Shown: in pieces, positions 1-6,648 of the stretch | How positions within the stretch are numbered: position 1 is the first letter of the stretch | Layout of the letters: the number at the start of each line of letters is the position of its first letter | DNA from: Bacteroidales bacterium | GTDB lineage: Bacteria; Bacteroidota; Bacteroidia; Bacteroidales; UBA12077 | Direction: 5' to 3' | Assembly (NCBI GenBank): GCA_030643125.1 | Contig: DAOWML010000075.1 | Coordinates: forward strand, 1 to 8,716 | DNA: 8,716 nucleotides | Notes under the pieces: model-generated | Database searches by the model: none | The model's input: the letters and a program-made list of their open reading frames with translations, nothing else | Told to the model about the DNA's origin: nothing | Program-made: the position numbers and the translations under genes

Positions 1-2
1 TC

Positions 3-65
3 TATCCTATTTTAGGATTAGGGAGTGCAGAATATATTGGACCTGCAGGACAGAAAAAAGAATAG
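3..65 (+). CDS. C-terminal end of an unidentified protein (partial, 5' end outside window)
   Basis: Reading from base 3, twenty sense codons run to a TAG at 63-65, encoding a tail with Gly/Ala/Pro-rich character (…GLGSAEYIGPAGQKKE). The other plus-strand frames are less convincing: frame 1 stops almost at once. The stop is followed 11 bases later by a hairpin with a T-run, which is the expected arrangement at the end of a plus-strand gene and is the main support for this call. Too little of the protein is visible to name a family, and I do not recognise the tail. The gene converges on the CBS fragment that follows on the opposite strand. Confidence 0.5.
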   Translation, partial: YPILGLGSAEYIGPAGQKKE

Positions 66-76
66 TAAAATTTCAG

Positions 77-100
77 AGCCACATAATAGTGGCTTTTTTT
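77..100 (+). terminator. Rho-independent terminator of the left-edge plus-strand gene
   Basis: AGCCAC (77-82) pairs with GTGGCT (89-94) across a six-base ATAATA loop, followed directly by T95-T100. The stem has six perfect pairs, four of them G-C, in a very AT-rich context. It lies just downstream of the TAG at 63-65. Its T-run overlaps the stop codon of the convergent minus-strand CBS frame (TAA read from 101-99). On the minus strand the hairpin is followed only by CTGAAATTTT, so termination in that direction would be weaker. Confidence 0.8.
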
Positions 101-533
101 ATTCTTCAGATATTTCAAGGAGTAAATTCCGATAGGCAGAAAATAATTTCGATTTAGATACCATACCTACATATTTTGCATTATCAATTACCGGCAGGTT
201 CCAGGCACCGGTTGTTTCAAACTTTTCAATAACATCTTTCATGGTATCTTTATAAGCAATATAAGCAAGTGGTAAAATCATTAAATTACTAATCATAGTT
301 GTATCATACATATCTCTCTCAAACATAATTTCACGAATATGATCCATCAGAATAATGCCTATAAGTATTCCTTCATCATCAATAACCGGAAACATATTTC
401 GTTTCGATTTTGAAACTTCTTTTACCAGATTACCCAAAGTCGAATCAACGTGAACCGTAACAAAATCTGTTTCAATAACCGATTTAAGTTTCATAAAGTT
501 CAGTACAGCCTTGTCTTTATGATGTGTAATCAA
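99..533 (-). CDS. Stand-alone CBS-domain pair, detached C-terminus of a third CLC paralogue
   Basis: A 144-codon frame consisting of two CBS domains (about residues 14-75 and 80-144). In CLC proteins such pairs form the cytoplasmic regulatory module that often senses adenine nucleotides. It aligns without gaps to residues 453-596 of the CLC protein at 1622-3412 and residues 449-592 of the one at 3482-5260. Shared blocks include KSKRN, IREIMF/IREVMF, AWNLPV and the tail AYRNLL. No internal stop or frameshift is visible. The start used here is TTG at 533, the codon matching Leu453 of the paralogue. The first in-frame ATG (494) would skip 13 residues. No convincing promoter or ribosome-binding site precedes it: GGTGAG abuts the TTG but simply encodes the conserved Gly-Glu. 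A terminator (575-617) separates it from the next gene upstream. It may be a functional free CBS protein or a decaying remnant; the intact frame slightly favours retained or very recent function. Confidence 0.7.
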   Translation of the reverse strand: MITHHKDKAVLNFMKLKSVIETDFVTVHVDSTLGNLVKEVSKSKRNMFPVIDDEGILIGIILMDHIREIMFERDMYDTTMISNLMILPLAYIAYKDTMKDVIEKFETTGAWNLPVIDNAKYVGMVSKSKLFSAYRNLLLEISEE

Positions 534-563
534 CTCACCACGTTTTGCTAATTGAAGAGTAAA
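534..563 (-). pseudogene. Untranslated vestige of CLC helix R / CBS linker upstream of the CBS fragment
   Basis: In frame with the CBS fragment and directly upstream of its TTG, codons 563-534 read FTLQLAKRGE. The corresponding stretch is YTYQLARRGE in the CLC at 3482-5260 and YTHRLAERGE in the one at 1622-3412, giving 7/10 and 6/10 identities. The leading aromatic aligns with the pore tyrosine of CLC proteins (Tyr445 of E. coli ClcA), here Phe. The codon just before it is TAG (566-564), and another in-frame stop, TGA, lies at 575-573. No further CLC-like sequence is visible upstream. This shows that the fragment descends from a full CLC gene and was not acquired as a free CBS gene. Confidence 0.7.
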
Positions 564-574
564 CTATTTACATC

Positions 575-617
575 AAAAAAATAAAAGCAAGACAATTGTC
601 CTGCTTTTATTTTTTTT
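575..617. terminator. Bidirectional hairpin terminator downstream of the Yip1-like gene
   Basis: ATAAAAGCA (581-589) pairs with TGCTTTTAT (602-610). After one A/C mismatch the stem continues GACAA/TTGTC to the centre of the palindrome. On the plus strand a T-run follows (611-617). On the minus strand the mirror-image T-run comes from A575-A580. It sits 17 bp beyond the stop codon of the minus-strand Yip1-like gene and should end that transcript before the CBS fragment. Confidence 0.8.
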
Positions 618-633
618 AACTTTCGTGTTACTA

Positions 634-1320
634 CTAATCTTCTATATCTTTCGCAACTTCTTCAAGCTCTTTTGCTGCATCCTCTGCTGCTTCTTTGTAA
701 TCATCTAACACTTTGTTAATTTCTTTTTCAGAAAATTTAGAATATTTATTTACAGCTGATCGCGTTCCTAATCCAATTACAAAGAATAATACCAGCAAAC
801 CTCCTAAAACATAAGAAACTATTTTTGCAGGCTTATCAGTACCTTTAAGGGTAACTGTAACAGCTATATATAATAAATACAATGCATATAAATTAATTGC
901 AAGACTAATAACAGAACTAAGGAGATGAACACCACCTAAAAAACCGAAAAATGCACTTATTGGCATAATTACCATTATAGCAGCGGCAACTCGCATACTA
1001 GGTTCAAACTCTGAATTTCCTTTACAGATTGATGAAACAATTAAAACGATTACTCCTCCAATAAATACACCAACAACAGCTGCAATAATTGACCAAATGA
1101 GAGCAACAAAACCAACAGCTCCGCCAAATAAACCTGAAACCCCTGATATGTTAAAAAGGCTCCAAAGTAATGCAAAAATACCTGCTATTACACCATATAT
1201 TAATGCTTTAATGATAGGTTCGCCCATCCCTCCAGTAATTTCCATTGTAGAAAAATATTCCTTAGGAGATAATAGTGCCTTTTTTGAATCTTGGAAAAAT
1301 TTGTTAAAATTAAAATTCAT
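634..1320 (-). CDS. Yip1-domain-like multipass inner-membrane protein
   Basis: A 228-residue integral membrane protein. The N-terminal segment (about 7-34, containing ALLSPKEYFSTM) matches the amphipathic lead-in seen in bacterial Yip1-family proteins, where 'SPKEFF'-like sequence precedes the membrane domain. Five hydrophobic segments follow at roughly 36-57, 66-97 (long, perhaps two), 110-129, 133-157 and 167-186. The C-terminus (about 195-228) is a highly charged, Ala/Glu/Lys-rich predicted helix, probably cytoplasmic. Bacterial Yip1 proteins have no well-defined biochemical role, so none is assigned. The ATG at 1320 is preceded by an AT-rich leader with no Shine-Dalgarno sequence. A strong terminator follows the stop, and a weak hairpin plus 300 bp separates it from the CLC gene upstream, so it is probably its own transcription unit. 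Family assignment rests on the N-terminal signature and hydropathy only. Confidence 0.65.
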   Translation of the reverse strand: MNFNFNKFFQDSKKALLSPKEYFSTMEITGGMGEPIIKALIYGVIAGIFALLWSLFNISGVSGLFGGAVGFVALIWSIIAAVVGVFIGGVIVLIVSSICKGNSEFEPSMRVAAAIMVIMPISAFFGFLGGVHLLSSVISLAINLYALYLLYIAVTVTLKGTDKPAKIVSYVLGGLLVLFFVIGLGTRSAVNKYSKFSEKEINKVLDDYKEAAEDAAKELEEVAKDIED

Positions 1321-1450
1321 AGTATTTAATTTTTAAGGTTATGTTAATAAAATAATATTTGTGATTTATATATAATTCAAAAAATTATTACGTTATTTTA
1401 AATTAAGATAAATTTACAAAAATTTATGATTCAAAAAAATTAACTATTTA

Positions 1451-1482
1451 AAAAAGTTACGAAACGTTAAAAATAACTTTTT
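1451..1482. terminator. Probable hairpin terminator downstream of the CLC gene pair
   Basis: AAAAAGTTA (1451-1459) pairs with TAACTTTTT (1474-1482), nine pairs with one G-C, around a 14-base loop that itself contains the palindrome AACGTT. T-runs border the stem on both strands, the plus-strand one continuing to 1485. It lies about 140 bp past the stop codon of the CLC gene at 1622 (minus strand). The stem is mostly A-T, so its strength is doubtful. Confidence 0.4.
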
Positions 1483-1496
1483 TTTCAAATAAAAAA

Positions 1497-1612
1497 GTCA
1501 ACCTATTTCAGGCATTGACATCCTGATACTTGCATCTTACTACTTAACACCATGCAGTCTCTTCTTGCAGAATTCACATATATAGATTGTTAGAAAATCA
1601 AGTTGTGTCAAA
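1497..1612. other. GC-richer block of unclear origin, possible insertion-sequence remnant
   Basis: This stretch stands out from the surrounding spacer by its more balanced base composition and by short words such as GTCAACCTATTTCAGG (1498-1512 and following base). That word looks to me, from memory and unverified, like terminal inverted repeats of some Bacteroidota IS3-group elements. I found no matching inverted copy at the other side, no transposase frame and no target duplication. The longest minus-strand open stretch here is under 30 codons and resembles nothing I know. Treat as a compositional anomaly only. Confidence 0.2.
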
Positions 1613-1621
1613 CTCAAGTTA

Positions 1622-3412
1622 TTAATATTCGGAAACCTGAACTAAAACGTCGCGGTATGTATTAAAGATTTTAGATTTCGAAACAAAACCAACATATTTC
1701 CCCTCTTTCATAACAGGTAAGTTCCATGCACCACTGGAATTAAATTTCTTCATTACAATGTCCATATTGTCAGTTACGTCAACAATTTCAGGAGGAGAAA
1801 TCATAACATCAGAAACTAATGTTTCTTCATATTTCTCGCGCTGGAACATAACTTCTCTTATATTATCAAGAAGCACAATGCCAACTAATTCATCTTCGTT
1901 ATTTAATACCGGAAAAATATTTCTTTTCGATTTTGATACAGCTTTTATCAGTTGACCAAGAGAATCATCAATACAAACAGCTACAAAATCTTTTTCTATT
2001 ACACTATCAAGTTTCATTAAGGTAAGTACAACTTCATCTTTATGATGTGTAAGAAGCTCGCCTCGCTCAGCTAACCTGTGAGTATAAATCGAATGTTTGG
2101 TAAACCATAGAATTGTAATATATGCAATTGTTGAAGTAATCATTAACGGAATAAACAAACTATAACCACCTGTTATTTCTGCAATCAGGAATATTGCCGT
2201 TAAAGGAGCATGCATAACTCCTGCCATTAAACCGGCCATTCCAACCAGTGCAAAATTACCTTCGGGCAGTTTTACAAAACCAAACGAGTTAATAAAATTA
2301 GAAAGCCAATAACCTGTAACACCGCCAACAAATAATGTAGGTCCAAAAATACCTCCAACTCCACCACTGCCATTGGTAATGGCCATTGCAACAACCTTAA
2401 GTAAAATCAACATCCCCAGATAAATTAATATATACCAGTTGTTTTGCAATACAAACGAAAAAATCTTATCTATTGGTAAACCTTCTGTGTTTCCGTTTAA
2501 CAAGGATTGTAAAGTTTGAGTTCCCTCACCATAAAGTGATGGAAATACAAATATTAATCCTGCCAAAACAGTTCCTCCAATCAAAATCTTTACAAAAGTA
2601 TTTTTAACTTTTTTTAAAGCTGATTCAATTTCCATGGTTGTTTTCGTGAAATAAAAAGAAATCAAACCGGAAAATAATCCGAGTAAAATATAAAAGGGTA
2701 TAAAATTTAATTCAAAATTCTGTGTATTTGCAACTGATAAAACAACGCCTTCGCCCATCAGAAAATATGCTACAGTGGCACCTGTTACCGAAGAAATCAA
2801 TAATGGAACTATAGAAGTTAAGGTTAAATCCAGCATAAGAACTTCCAATGTGAAAATCATACCTGCTATTGGAGCTTTGAAGATTCCTCCTATGGCTCCT
2901 GCAGCACCACAGGCAACTAATAATGCAATAGATTTAAAATTTAATCTAAAATAACGTCCCAAAGTTGACCCAATCGATGCTCCGGTTAATACAATTGGCG
3001 CCTCAACTCCCACTGATCCTCCAAAACCAATAGTAAGTGTACTTGCAACTATAGATGAATAATTATTATGCGCTTTTATTCGTCCGTTATTTTTTGAAAG
3101 AGCATATAAAATCCGCGAAACACCGTGACCAATATTATCTTTGACGAAAAATTTTACATATAATACGGTTAAGAAAATTCCTATAAGTGGAAAAATTAAA
3201 AAAGTATAATTAAACCCTTCGGCAAAGCCATTTGTCAGAAAATGATGTGTATAATGTACTGTTGATTTTAAAATAACAGCAGCAAGACCACTTAAAATCC
3301 CAATAATAAAACTTAATATAAGAACCAACTTGCGCTCGCTTATTTTCTTATTTCGCCAAATAAGTACACGTCTTGAAAACCGTTGTCTTTTTATATTTAT
3401 AAAAGATAGCAT
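1622..3412 (-). CDS. CLC-family chloride channel/transporter with C-terminal CBS pair (divergent copy)
   Basis: A 596-residue membrane protein: N-terminal cytoplasmic segment (1-28), a CLC membrane domain with many hydrophobic helices (about 29-445), and two CBS domains (about 465-525 and 533-596). CLC proteins move Cl- through a pore in each subunit of a homodimer, as channels or Cl-/H+ exchangers. Pore motifs visible: GHGVS (95-99; canonical GSGIP, with His96 at the chloride-binding serine position), GVEAP (135-139; Glu137 is the external gating glutamate), GGIFGP (353-358), and Tyr443 matching the inner-gate tyrosine. Val191 follows Glu190 where exchangers usually have the proton glutamate (Glu203 of E. 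coli ClcA), resembling channel-type members. The loss of Pro in GHGVS and of the second Gly in GxEGP makes this the less canonical copy. It lies 69 bp after the CLC at 3482 on the same strand and is probably co-transcribed, with a possible internal promoter at 3434-3441. Confidence 0.93.
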   Translation of the reverse strand: MLSFINIKRQRFSRRVLIWRNKKISERKLVLILSFIIGILSGLAAVILKSTVHYTHHFLTNGFAEGFNYTFLIFPLIGIFLTVLYVKFFVKDNIGHGVSRILYALSKNNGRIKAHNNYSSIVASTLTIGFGGSVGVEAPIVLTGASIGSTLGRYFRLNFKSIALLVACGAAGAIGGIFKAPIAGMIFTLEVLMLDLTLTSIVPLLISSVTGATVAYFLMGEGVVLSVANTQNFELNFIPFYILLGLFSGLISFYFTKTTMEIESALKKVKNTFVKILIGGTVLAGLIFVFPSLYGEGTQTLQSLLNGNTEGLPIDKIFSFVLQNNWYILIYLGMLILLKVVAMAITNGSGGVGGIFGPTLFVGGVTGYWLSNFINSFGFVKLPEGNFALVGMAGLMAGVMHAPLTAIFLIAEITGGYSLFIPLMITSTIAYITILWFTKHSIYTHRLAERGELLTHHKDEVVLTLMKLDSVIEKDFVAVCIDDSLGQLIKAVSKSKRNIFPVLNNEDELVGIVLLDNIREVMFQREKYEETLVSDVMISPPEIVDVTDNMDIVMKKFNSSGAWNLPVMKEGKYVGFVSKSKIFNTYRDVLVQVSEY

Positions 3413-3433
3413 TTATTTCATTTAATCGATTTG

Positions 3434-3441
3434 CAAAAGTA
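3434..3441 (-). promoter_or_regulatory. Possible Bacteroidota -7 promoter element for the downstream CLC gene
   Basis: On the minus strand TACTTTTG matches the Bacteroidota housekeeping -7 consensus TAnnTTTG exactly. It lies 21 bases before the ATG of the CLC gene ending at 1622, in the 69 bp gap between the two CLC genes. No clear TTTG -33 element is found at the usual distance, so it could be chance in AT-rich DNA. If real, it would let the second CLC copy be expressed separately from the first. Confidence 0.4.
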
Positions 3442-3481
3442 ATCAAATGATGTATTTAATATTCTGTTATCGGAGATTTTT

Positions 3482-5260
3482 TTAATCTTCGGAGAATTCT
3501 TTTAACAAATTTCGGTAAGCTGAAAATACATTTGCACGACTGACAAAACCAAGGTATTTACCATTATCAACAACGGGCAGATTATAATGATTTGATATTT
3601 TGAATTTACCGGCTACATCTTCCATTGACTCATCAGGTGAGACTATTGGCGATGGCATAAACATTAATTCATTTACGTAAACAGAATCATACTTTTCCCT
3701 GTCAAACATTATTTCTCTAATATCATTAATAAAAACAATACCTAAAAGTGTATTTTTATCATCAATAACAGCAACAATATTTCTTTTCGATTTGGCAATT
3801 ACTTTAACCAGATCTCCTAATGTTGCTTCTTCACAAATTGTTAAAAAGTCTGTTTCAATAAGTTTTGCAACTTTTAGAATCGAAAGAACAACTTTATCTT
3901 TATCATGAGTAAACAATTCTCCTCTTCGTGCTAACTGATAAGTATAAACCGAATATTTTTCAAATAATCGTGTAGTAGCAAAAGAAACACTGGCACCAAT
4001 CATTAATGGCATGATTAAACTATAACCTCCTGTAGTTTCCGCTATTAAGAATATAGCCGTAAGCGGCGCATGTAAAACACCTGCTATTAATCCAACCATT
4101 CCGACCAAAGCAAAATTGCTATACGATAATTCTTTTAATCCAAAATAGCTGAATACCTGCGCAAATAATAAGCCTGTATGTGCCCCAATAAATATAGTTG
4201 GAGCAAAAATACCACCAACACCACCTGCACCAAATGTTACAGAAGTTGCAACTGCTTTAAATATTATTACCAAAGCAAAAATAATAAAAACCCAAAGCAT
4301 ATTATCCTGTAAATTATAAAATAAACTATTATTAAATAAATGATCGCTTGTCCCGTGTAAACAGTCATTTATTGCATCATAACCTTCACCATATAAAGAA
4401 GGAAAGAAAAAAATAAGTATTCCGAGTATTGAAACACCAATAATCCATTTATTAAACCTGTTAGTTTTTTTATCAAACCAATCCTGAATAAATTTATAGA
4501 CTCGCGTAAAATAAACGGATACTAGACCAGCGAATATTCCTAATAAAATATAATAAGGAACCTGATTAATATTAAATTTCTCAATTACCTCAACCGGATA
4601 TAAAACATCCATTCCTAAAAAAAGATATGAAGTGATAGCCGCGGTAACGGATGCAAACAATAAAGGTAAAAGTGAAGCTATAGTTAAATCAAGCATTAAT
4701 ACCTCCAAAACAAAAACAATTGCCGCAATGGGTGCTTTAAAAATAGCAGACATAGCTCCAGCTCCGGCACAAGTCAGAAGTAATAAAACCTGTCTGTAAT
4801 TCAAATGAAAAAAACGCCCGATATTTGAACCCCACGCTGCACCCGTTGCAACTGTCGGGCCTTCAAGACCAACCGAACCACCAAAGCCTACAGTTAAAGC
4901 ACTTGTAATAATGGAAGAAAACATATTGTGCTGTTTTATTTTTCCATTGTTTTTGGAAATAGCATAAAGTGTTGTTGGAATACCATGCCCAACAGGTCTT
5001 TTTAGAATATACTTTGTGAAAATATAAACCAGTAAAATGCCAATGGCCGGATAAGCAAAATACATATAATTGTGATACTGCTGAGCAAAATCGTTAGTAA
5101 GTAAATTTTGAATAAAGTGTACTGAATTCTTAATAACCACGGCGGCAAAACCGACAATTATACCAACCACTACACTTAAAAACATTATAAATTTTCTATC
5201 ATCGATGTTTCTTACACGCCAAATAAGGAAACGTTTTATCAATGATGAAATTACAGCCAT
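3482..5260 (-). CDS. CLC-family chloride channel/transporter with C-terminal CBS pair (canonical copy)
   Basis: A 592-residue CLC membrane protein with a C-terminal CBS pair (from about residue 449). It aligns along nearly its whole length with the CLC protein at 1622-3412, roughly half the positions being identical by eye. Selectivity motifs: GHGIP (91-95; His92 replaces the usual chloride-coordinating Ser), GLEGP (131-135; Glu133 is the external gating glutamate), GGIFAP (349-354), and Tyr439 at the inner-gate tyrosine position. Glu186 is followed by Val187 at the position of the internal proton glutamate, so ion coupling cannot be assumed. The CBS domains probably sit at the cytoplasmic face and regulate gating. 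It is first in the minus-strand block and is transcribed away from the M16 peptidase genes across a 145 bp spacer. The ATG at 5260 is supported by alignment of IKRFLIWR with the paralogue's RRVLIWR. No Shine-Dalgarno sequence is present. Confidence 0.94.
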   Translation of the reverse strand: MAVISSLIKRFLIWRVRNIDDRKFIMFLSVVVGIIVGFAAVVIKNSVHFIQNLLTNDFAQQYHNYMYFAYPAIGILLVYIFTKYILKRPVGHGIPTTLYAISKNNGKIKQHNMFSSIITSALTVGFGGSVGLEGPTVATGAAWGSNIGRFFHLNYRQVLLLLTCAGAGAMSAIFKAPIAAIVFVLEVLMLDLTIASLLPLLFASVTAAITSYLFLGMDVLYPVEVIEKFNINQVPYYILLGIFAGLVSVYFTRVYKFIQDWFDKKTNRFNKWIIGVSILGILIFFFPSLYGEGYDAINDCLHGTSDHLFNNSLFYNLQDNMLWVFIIFALVIIFKAVATSVTFGAGGVGGIFAPTIFIGAHTGLLFAQVFSYFGLKELSYSNFALVGMVGLIAGVLHAPLTAIFLIAETTGGYSLIMPLMIGASVSFATTRLFEKYSVYTYQLARRGELFTHDKDKVVLSILKVAKLIETDFLTICEEATLGDLVKVIAKSKRNIVAVIDDKNTLLGIVFINDIREIMFDREKYDSVYVNELMFMPSPIVSPDESMEDVAGKFKISNHYNLPVVDNGKYLGFVSRANVFSAYRNLLKEFSED

Positions 5261-5375
5261 GTTTTATATTAATTCTTAATTTTTTAACAAGAATGTAAAA
5301 AAACAGATTTTTTTTTAATATCCTATAAATAATTAACATTTATAATTACAAGTCATATCATATTAGTTAATTATT

Positions 5376-5383
5376 TATGTTTG
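5376..5383 (+). promoter_or_regulatory. Bacteroidota -7 promoter element for the M16 peptidase operon
   Basis: TATGTTTG matches TAnnTTTG exactly and is followed by C, a common next base. It ends 22 bases before the ATG at 5406, implying a short leader. The -33 element is not obvious. It lies in the divergent spacer (5261-5405); the opposite-strand promoter for the CLC gene at 5260 is not recognisable with confidence. Confidence 0.55.
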
Positions 5384-5405
5384 CACTAGTTTATAAAATT
5401 TACTG

Positions 5406-6644
5406 ATGATAAAATTCGAAAAGTTTACGCTAAAAAATGGATTAAAAGTTATTGTACATCATGATCCATCAACAACTTTAGTTGCATTTAATATCTTATA
5501 TAATGTTGGTGCCAGAGACGAAAATCCTGAAAAAACCGGATTCGCACATTTATTCGAGCATTTAATGTTTGAAGGTAGTATTAATATTCCCTCGTACGAC
5601 GAACCATTGCAACTAGCTGGTGGAGAAAACAATGCTTTTACCACAAACGATATAACTAATTATTATATTACGCTACCCAGAGAAAATATCGAAACCGCTT
5701 TTTGGCTGGAATCAGACCGGATGTCGGGTTTGGATTTTTCAGAACAAAAACTTGAAATACAAAAAAACGTTGTTATAGAAGAATTTAATCAGAGATATCT
5801 AAATCAGCCTTATGGCGATACATCATTACTTTTAAAACCTTTGGCTTACAAGGTTCATCCTTATAGGTGGCCAACTATTGGTAAAGAAATCTCACATATA
5901 AAAAATGCAAGTTTAGATGATGTAAAAGATTTTTTTAATCATCACTATGCACCTAATAATGCAATTTTGAGTATTGCCGGAAATGTTACTACAAATGAAA
6001 TTGAACAACTGGCAAAAAAATGGTTTGGACCGATTGAAAAACAGGAAATTGCTTTAAGAAATATTCCACAGGAACCAAAACAAAATGAATCCCGAACACA
6101 AACAGTTAAACGAAATGTACCTTTTGATGCTATTTATAAAGCATTCCACATGAGTTCCAAAATGGAAAACGAATATTATGTGACGGATTTAATTTCTGAT
6201 GTCTTGTCAAATGGTAAATCATCGAGATTATACCAAAACCTGGTTAAAAATAAAAAATTGTTCAGCGATATTAACGCATACATTACCGGCGATATTGATG
6301 CAGGTCTTTTCATTGTTACGGGCAAACTAATGAACAATGTAAAAATGGAAGATGCAGAAAAAGCCATTAATGAAGAACTTAATCAAATTACTACCGGTAA
6401 CATAGATGATTACGAAATAGAAAAAGTAAAGAATAAGTTTGAATCAGTATACCAATTCGGACAGATAAATGCTTTGAACAAAGCTATGGATTTGGCTTAT
6501 CATGAGCTTCTAGGCGATGCCGACCGTATAAATCACGAAGTTGAAAAATACAGAAGTGTTACCAAAAAAGAAATCATAACAGTAGCATCTAGTTTGTTCA
6601 GCAAAAAAAACTCATCTACGCTTTACTATTTATCTAAAAAATAA
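5406..6644 (+). CDS. M16-family zinc metallopeptidase, catalytic subunit
   Basis: A 412-residue peptidase of the M16 (pitrilysin/mitochondrial processing peptidase) family, in the short two-chain M16B style. The inverted zinc motif HxxEH is present as His48-Leu-Phe-Glu51-His52 within FAHLFEHLMFEG. The third zinc ligand, a glutamate about 75 residues later, is supplied by the Glu125-Glu126 pair in VVIEEF. The C-terminal half (about 170-412) is the second M16 fold repeat, with SNGKSSRLYQ (268-277) matching the conserved glycine-rich segment. There is no signal peptide, so by sequence it is cytoplasmic, presumably degrading peptides. The next gene starts 4 bp after its stop and encodes a partner without zinc ligands, as expected for a heterodimer whose two chains enclose the cleavage chamber. 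The ATG at 5406 is well placed: the M16 fold (FTLKNGLKVIVHHD) starts within ten residues. Confidence 0.95.
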   Translation: MIKFEKFTLKNGLKVIVHHDPSTTLVAFNILYNVGARDENPEKTGFAHLFEHLMFEGSINIPSYDEPLQLAGGENNAFTTNDITNYYITLPRENIETAFWLESDRMSGLDFSEQKLEIQKNVVIEEFNQRYLNQPYGDTSLLLKPLAYKVHPYRWPTIGKEISHIKNASLDDVKDFFNHHYAPNNAILSIAGNVTTNEIEQLAKKWFGPIEKQEIALRNIPQEPKQNESRTQTVKRNVPFDAIYKAFHMSSKMENEYYVTDLISDVLSNGKSSRLYQNLVKNKKLFSDINAYITGDIDAGLFIVTGKLMNNVKMEDAEKAINEELNQITTGNIDDYEIEKVKNKFESVYQFGQINALNKAMDLAYHELLGDADRINHEVEKYRSVTKKEIITVASSLFSKKNSSTLYYLSKK

Positions 6645-6648
6645 TAGA

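Larger units (their letters stand above)
1321..1621. other. Non-coding spacer between CLC and Yip1-like genes
   Basis: A 301 bp gap with no credible gene. The part next to the Yip1-like gene (1321-1450) is extremely AT-rich and must hold that gene's minus-strand promoter. The best candidate I see is AATTTTTG (minus strand, 1424-1417), one base off the Bacteroidota -7 consensus TAnnTTTG, with no clear -33 element. A probable terminator lies at 1451-1482. The remaining block, about 1497-1612, is noticeably richer in G+C and is listed separately. Confidence 0.6.

Noticed and set aside
528..540. GGTGAG next to the TTG at 533 as a Shine-Dalgarno site
   Set aside because: There is no spacing between it and the start codon, and the bases encode the conserved Gly-Glu of the ancestral CLC protein. 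Bacteroidota also make little use of Shine-Dalgarno pairing.
1097..1336. Plus-strand open frame of 79 codons opposite the Yip1-like gene
   Set aside because: Lies antisense within a convincing membrane-protein gene; its sequence has no recognisable features and its frame is explained by the codon use of the opposite strand.
5297..5316. A-run/T-run hairpin in the divergent spacer, possible terminator
   Set aside because: The stem is entirely A-T with a four-base loop, and it sits between two divergent gene starts where no transcript needs terminating. More likely homopolymer drift in AT-rich promoter DNA.
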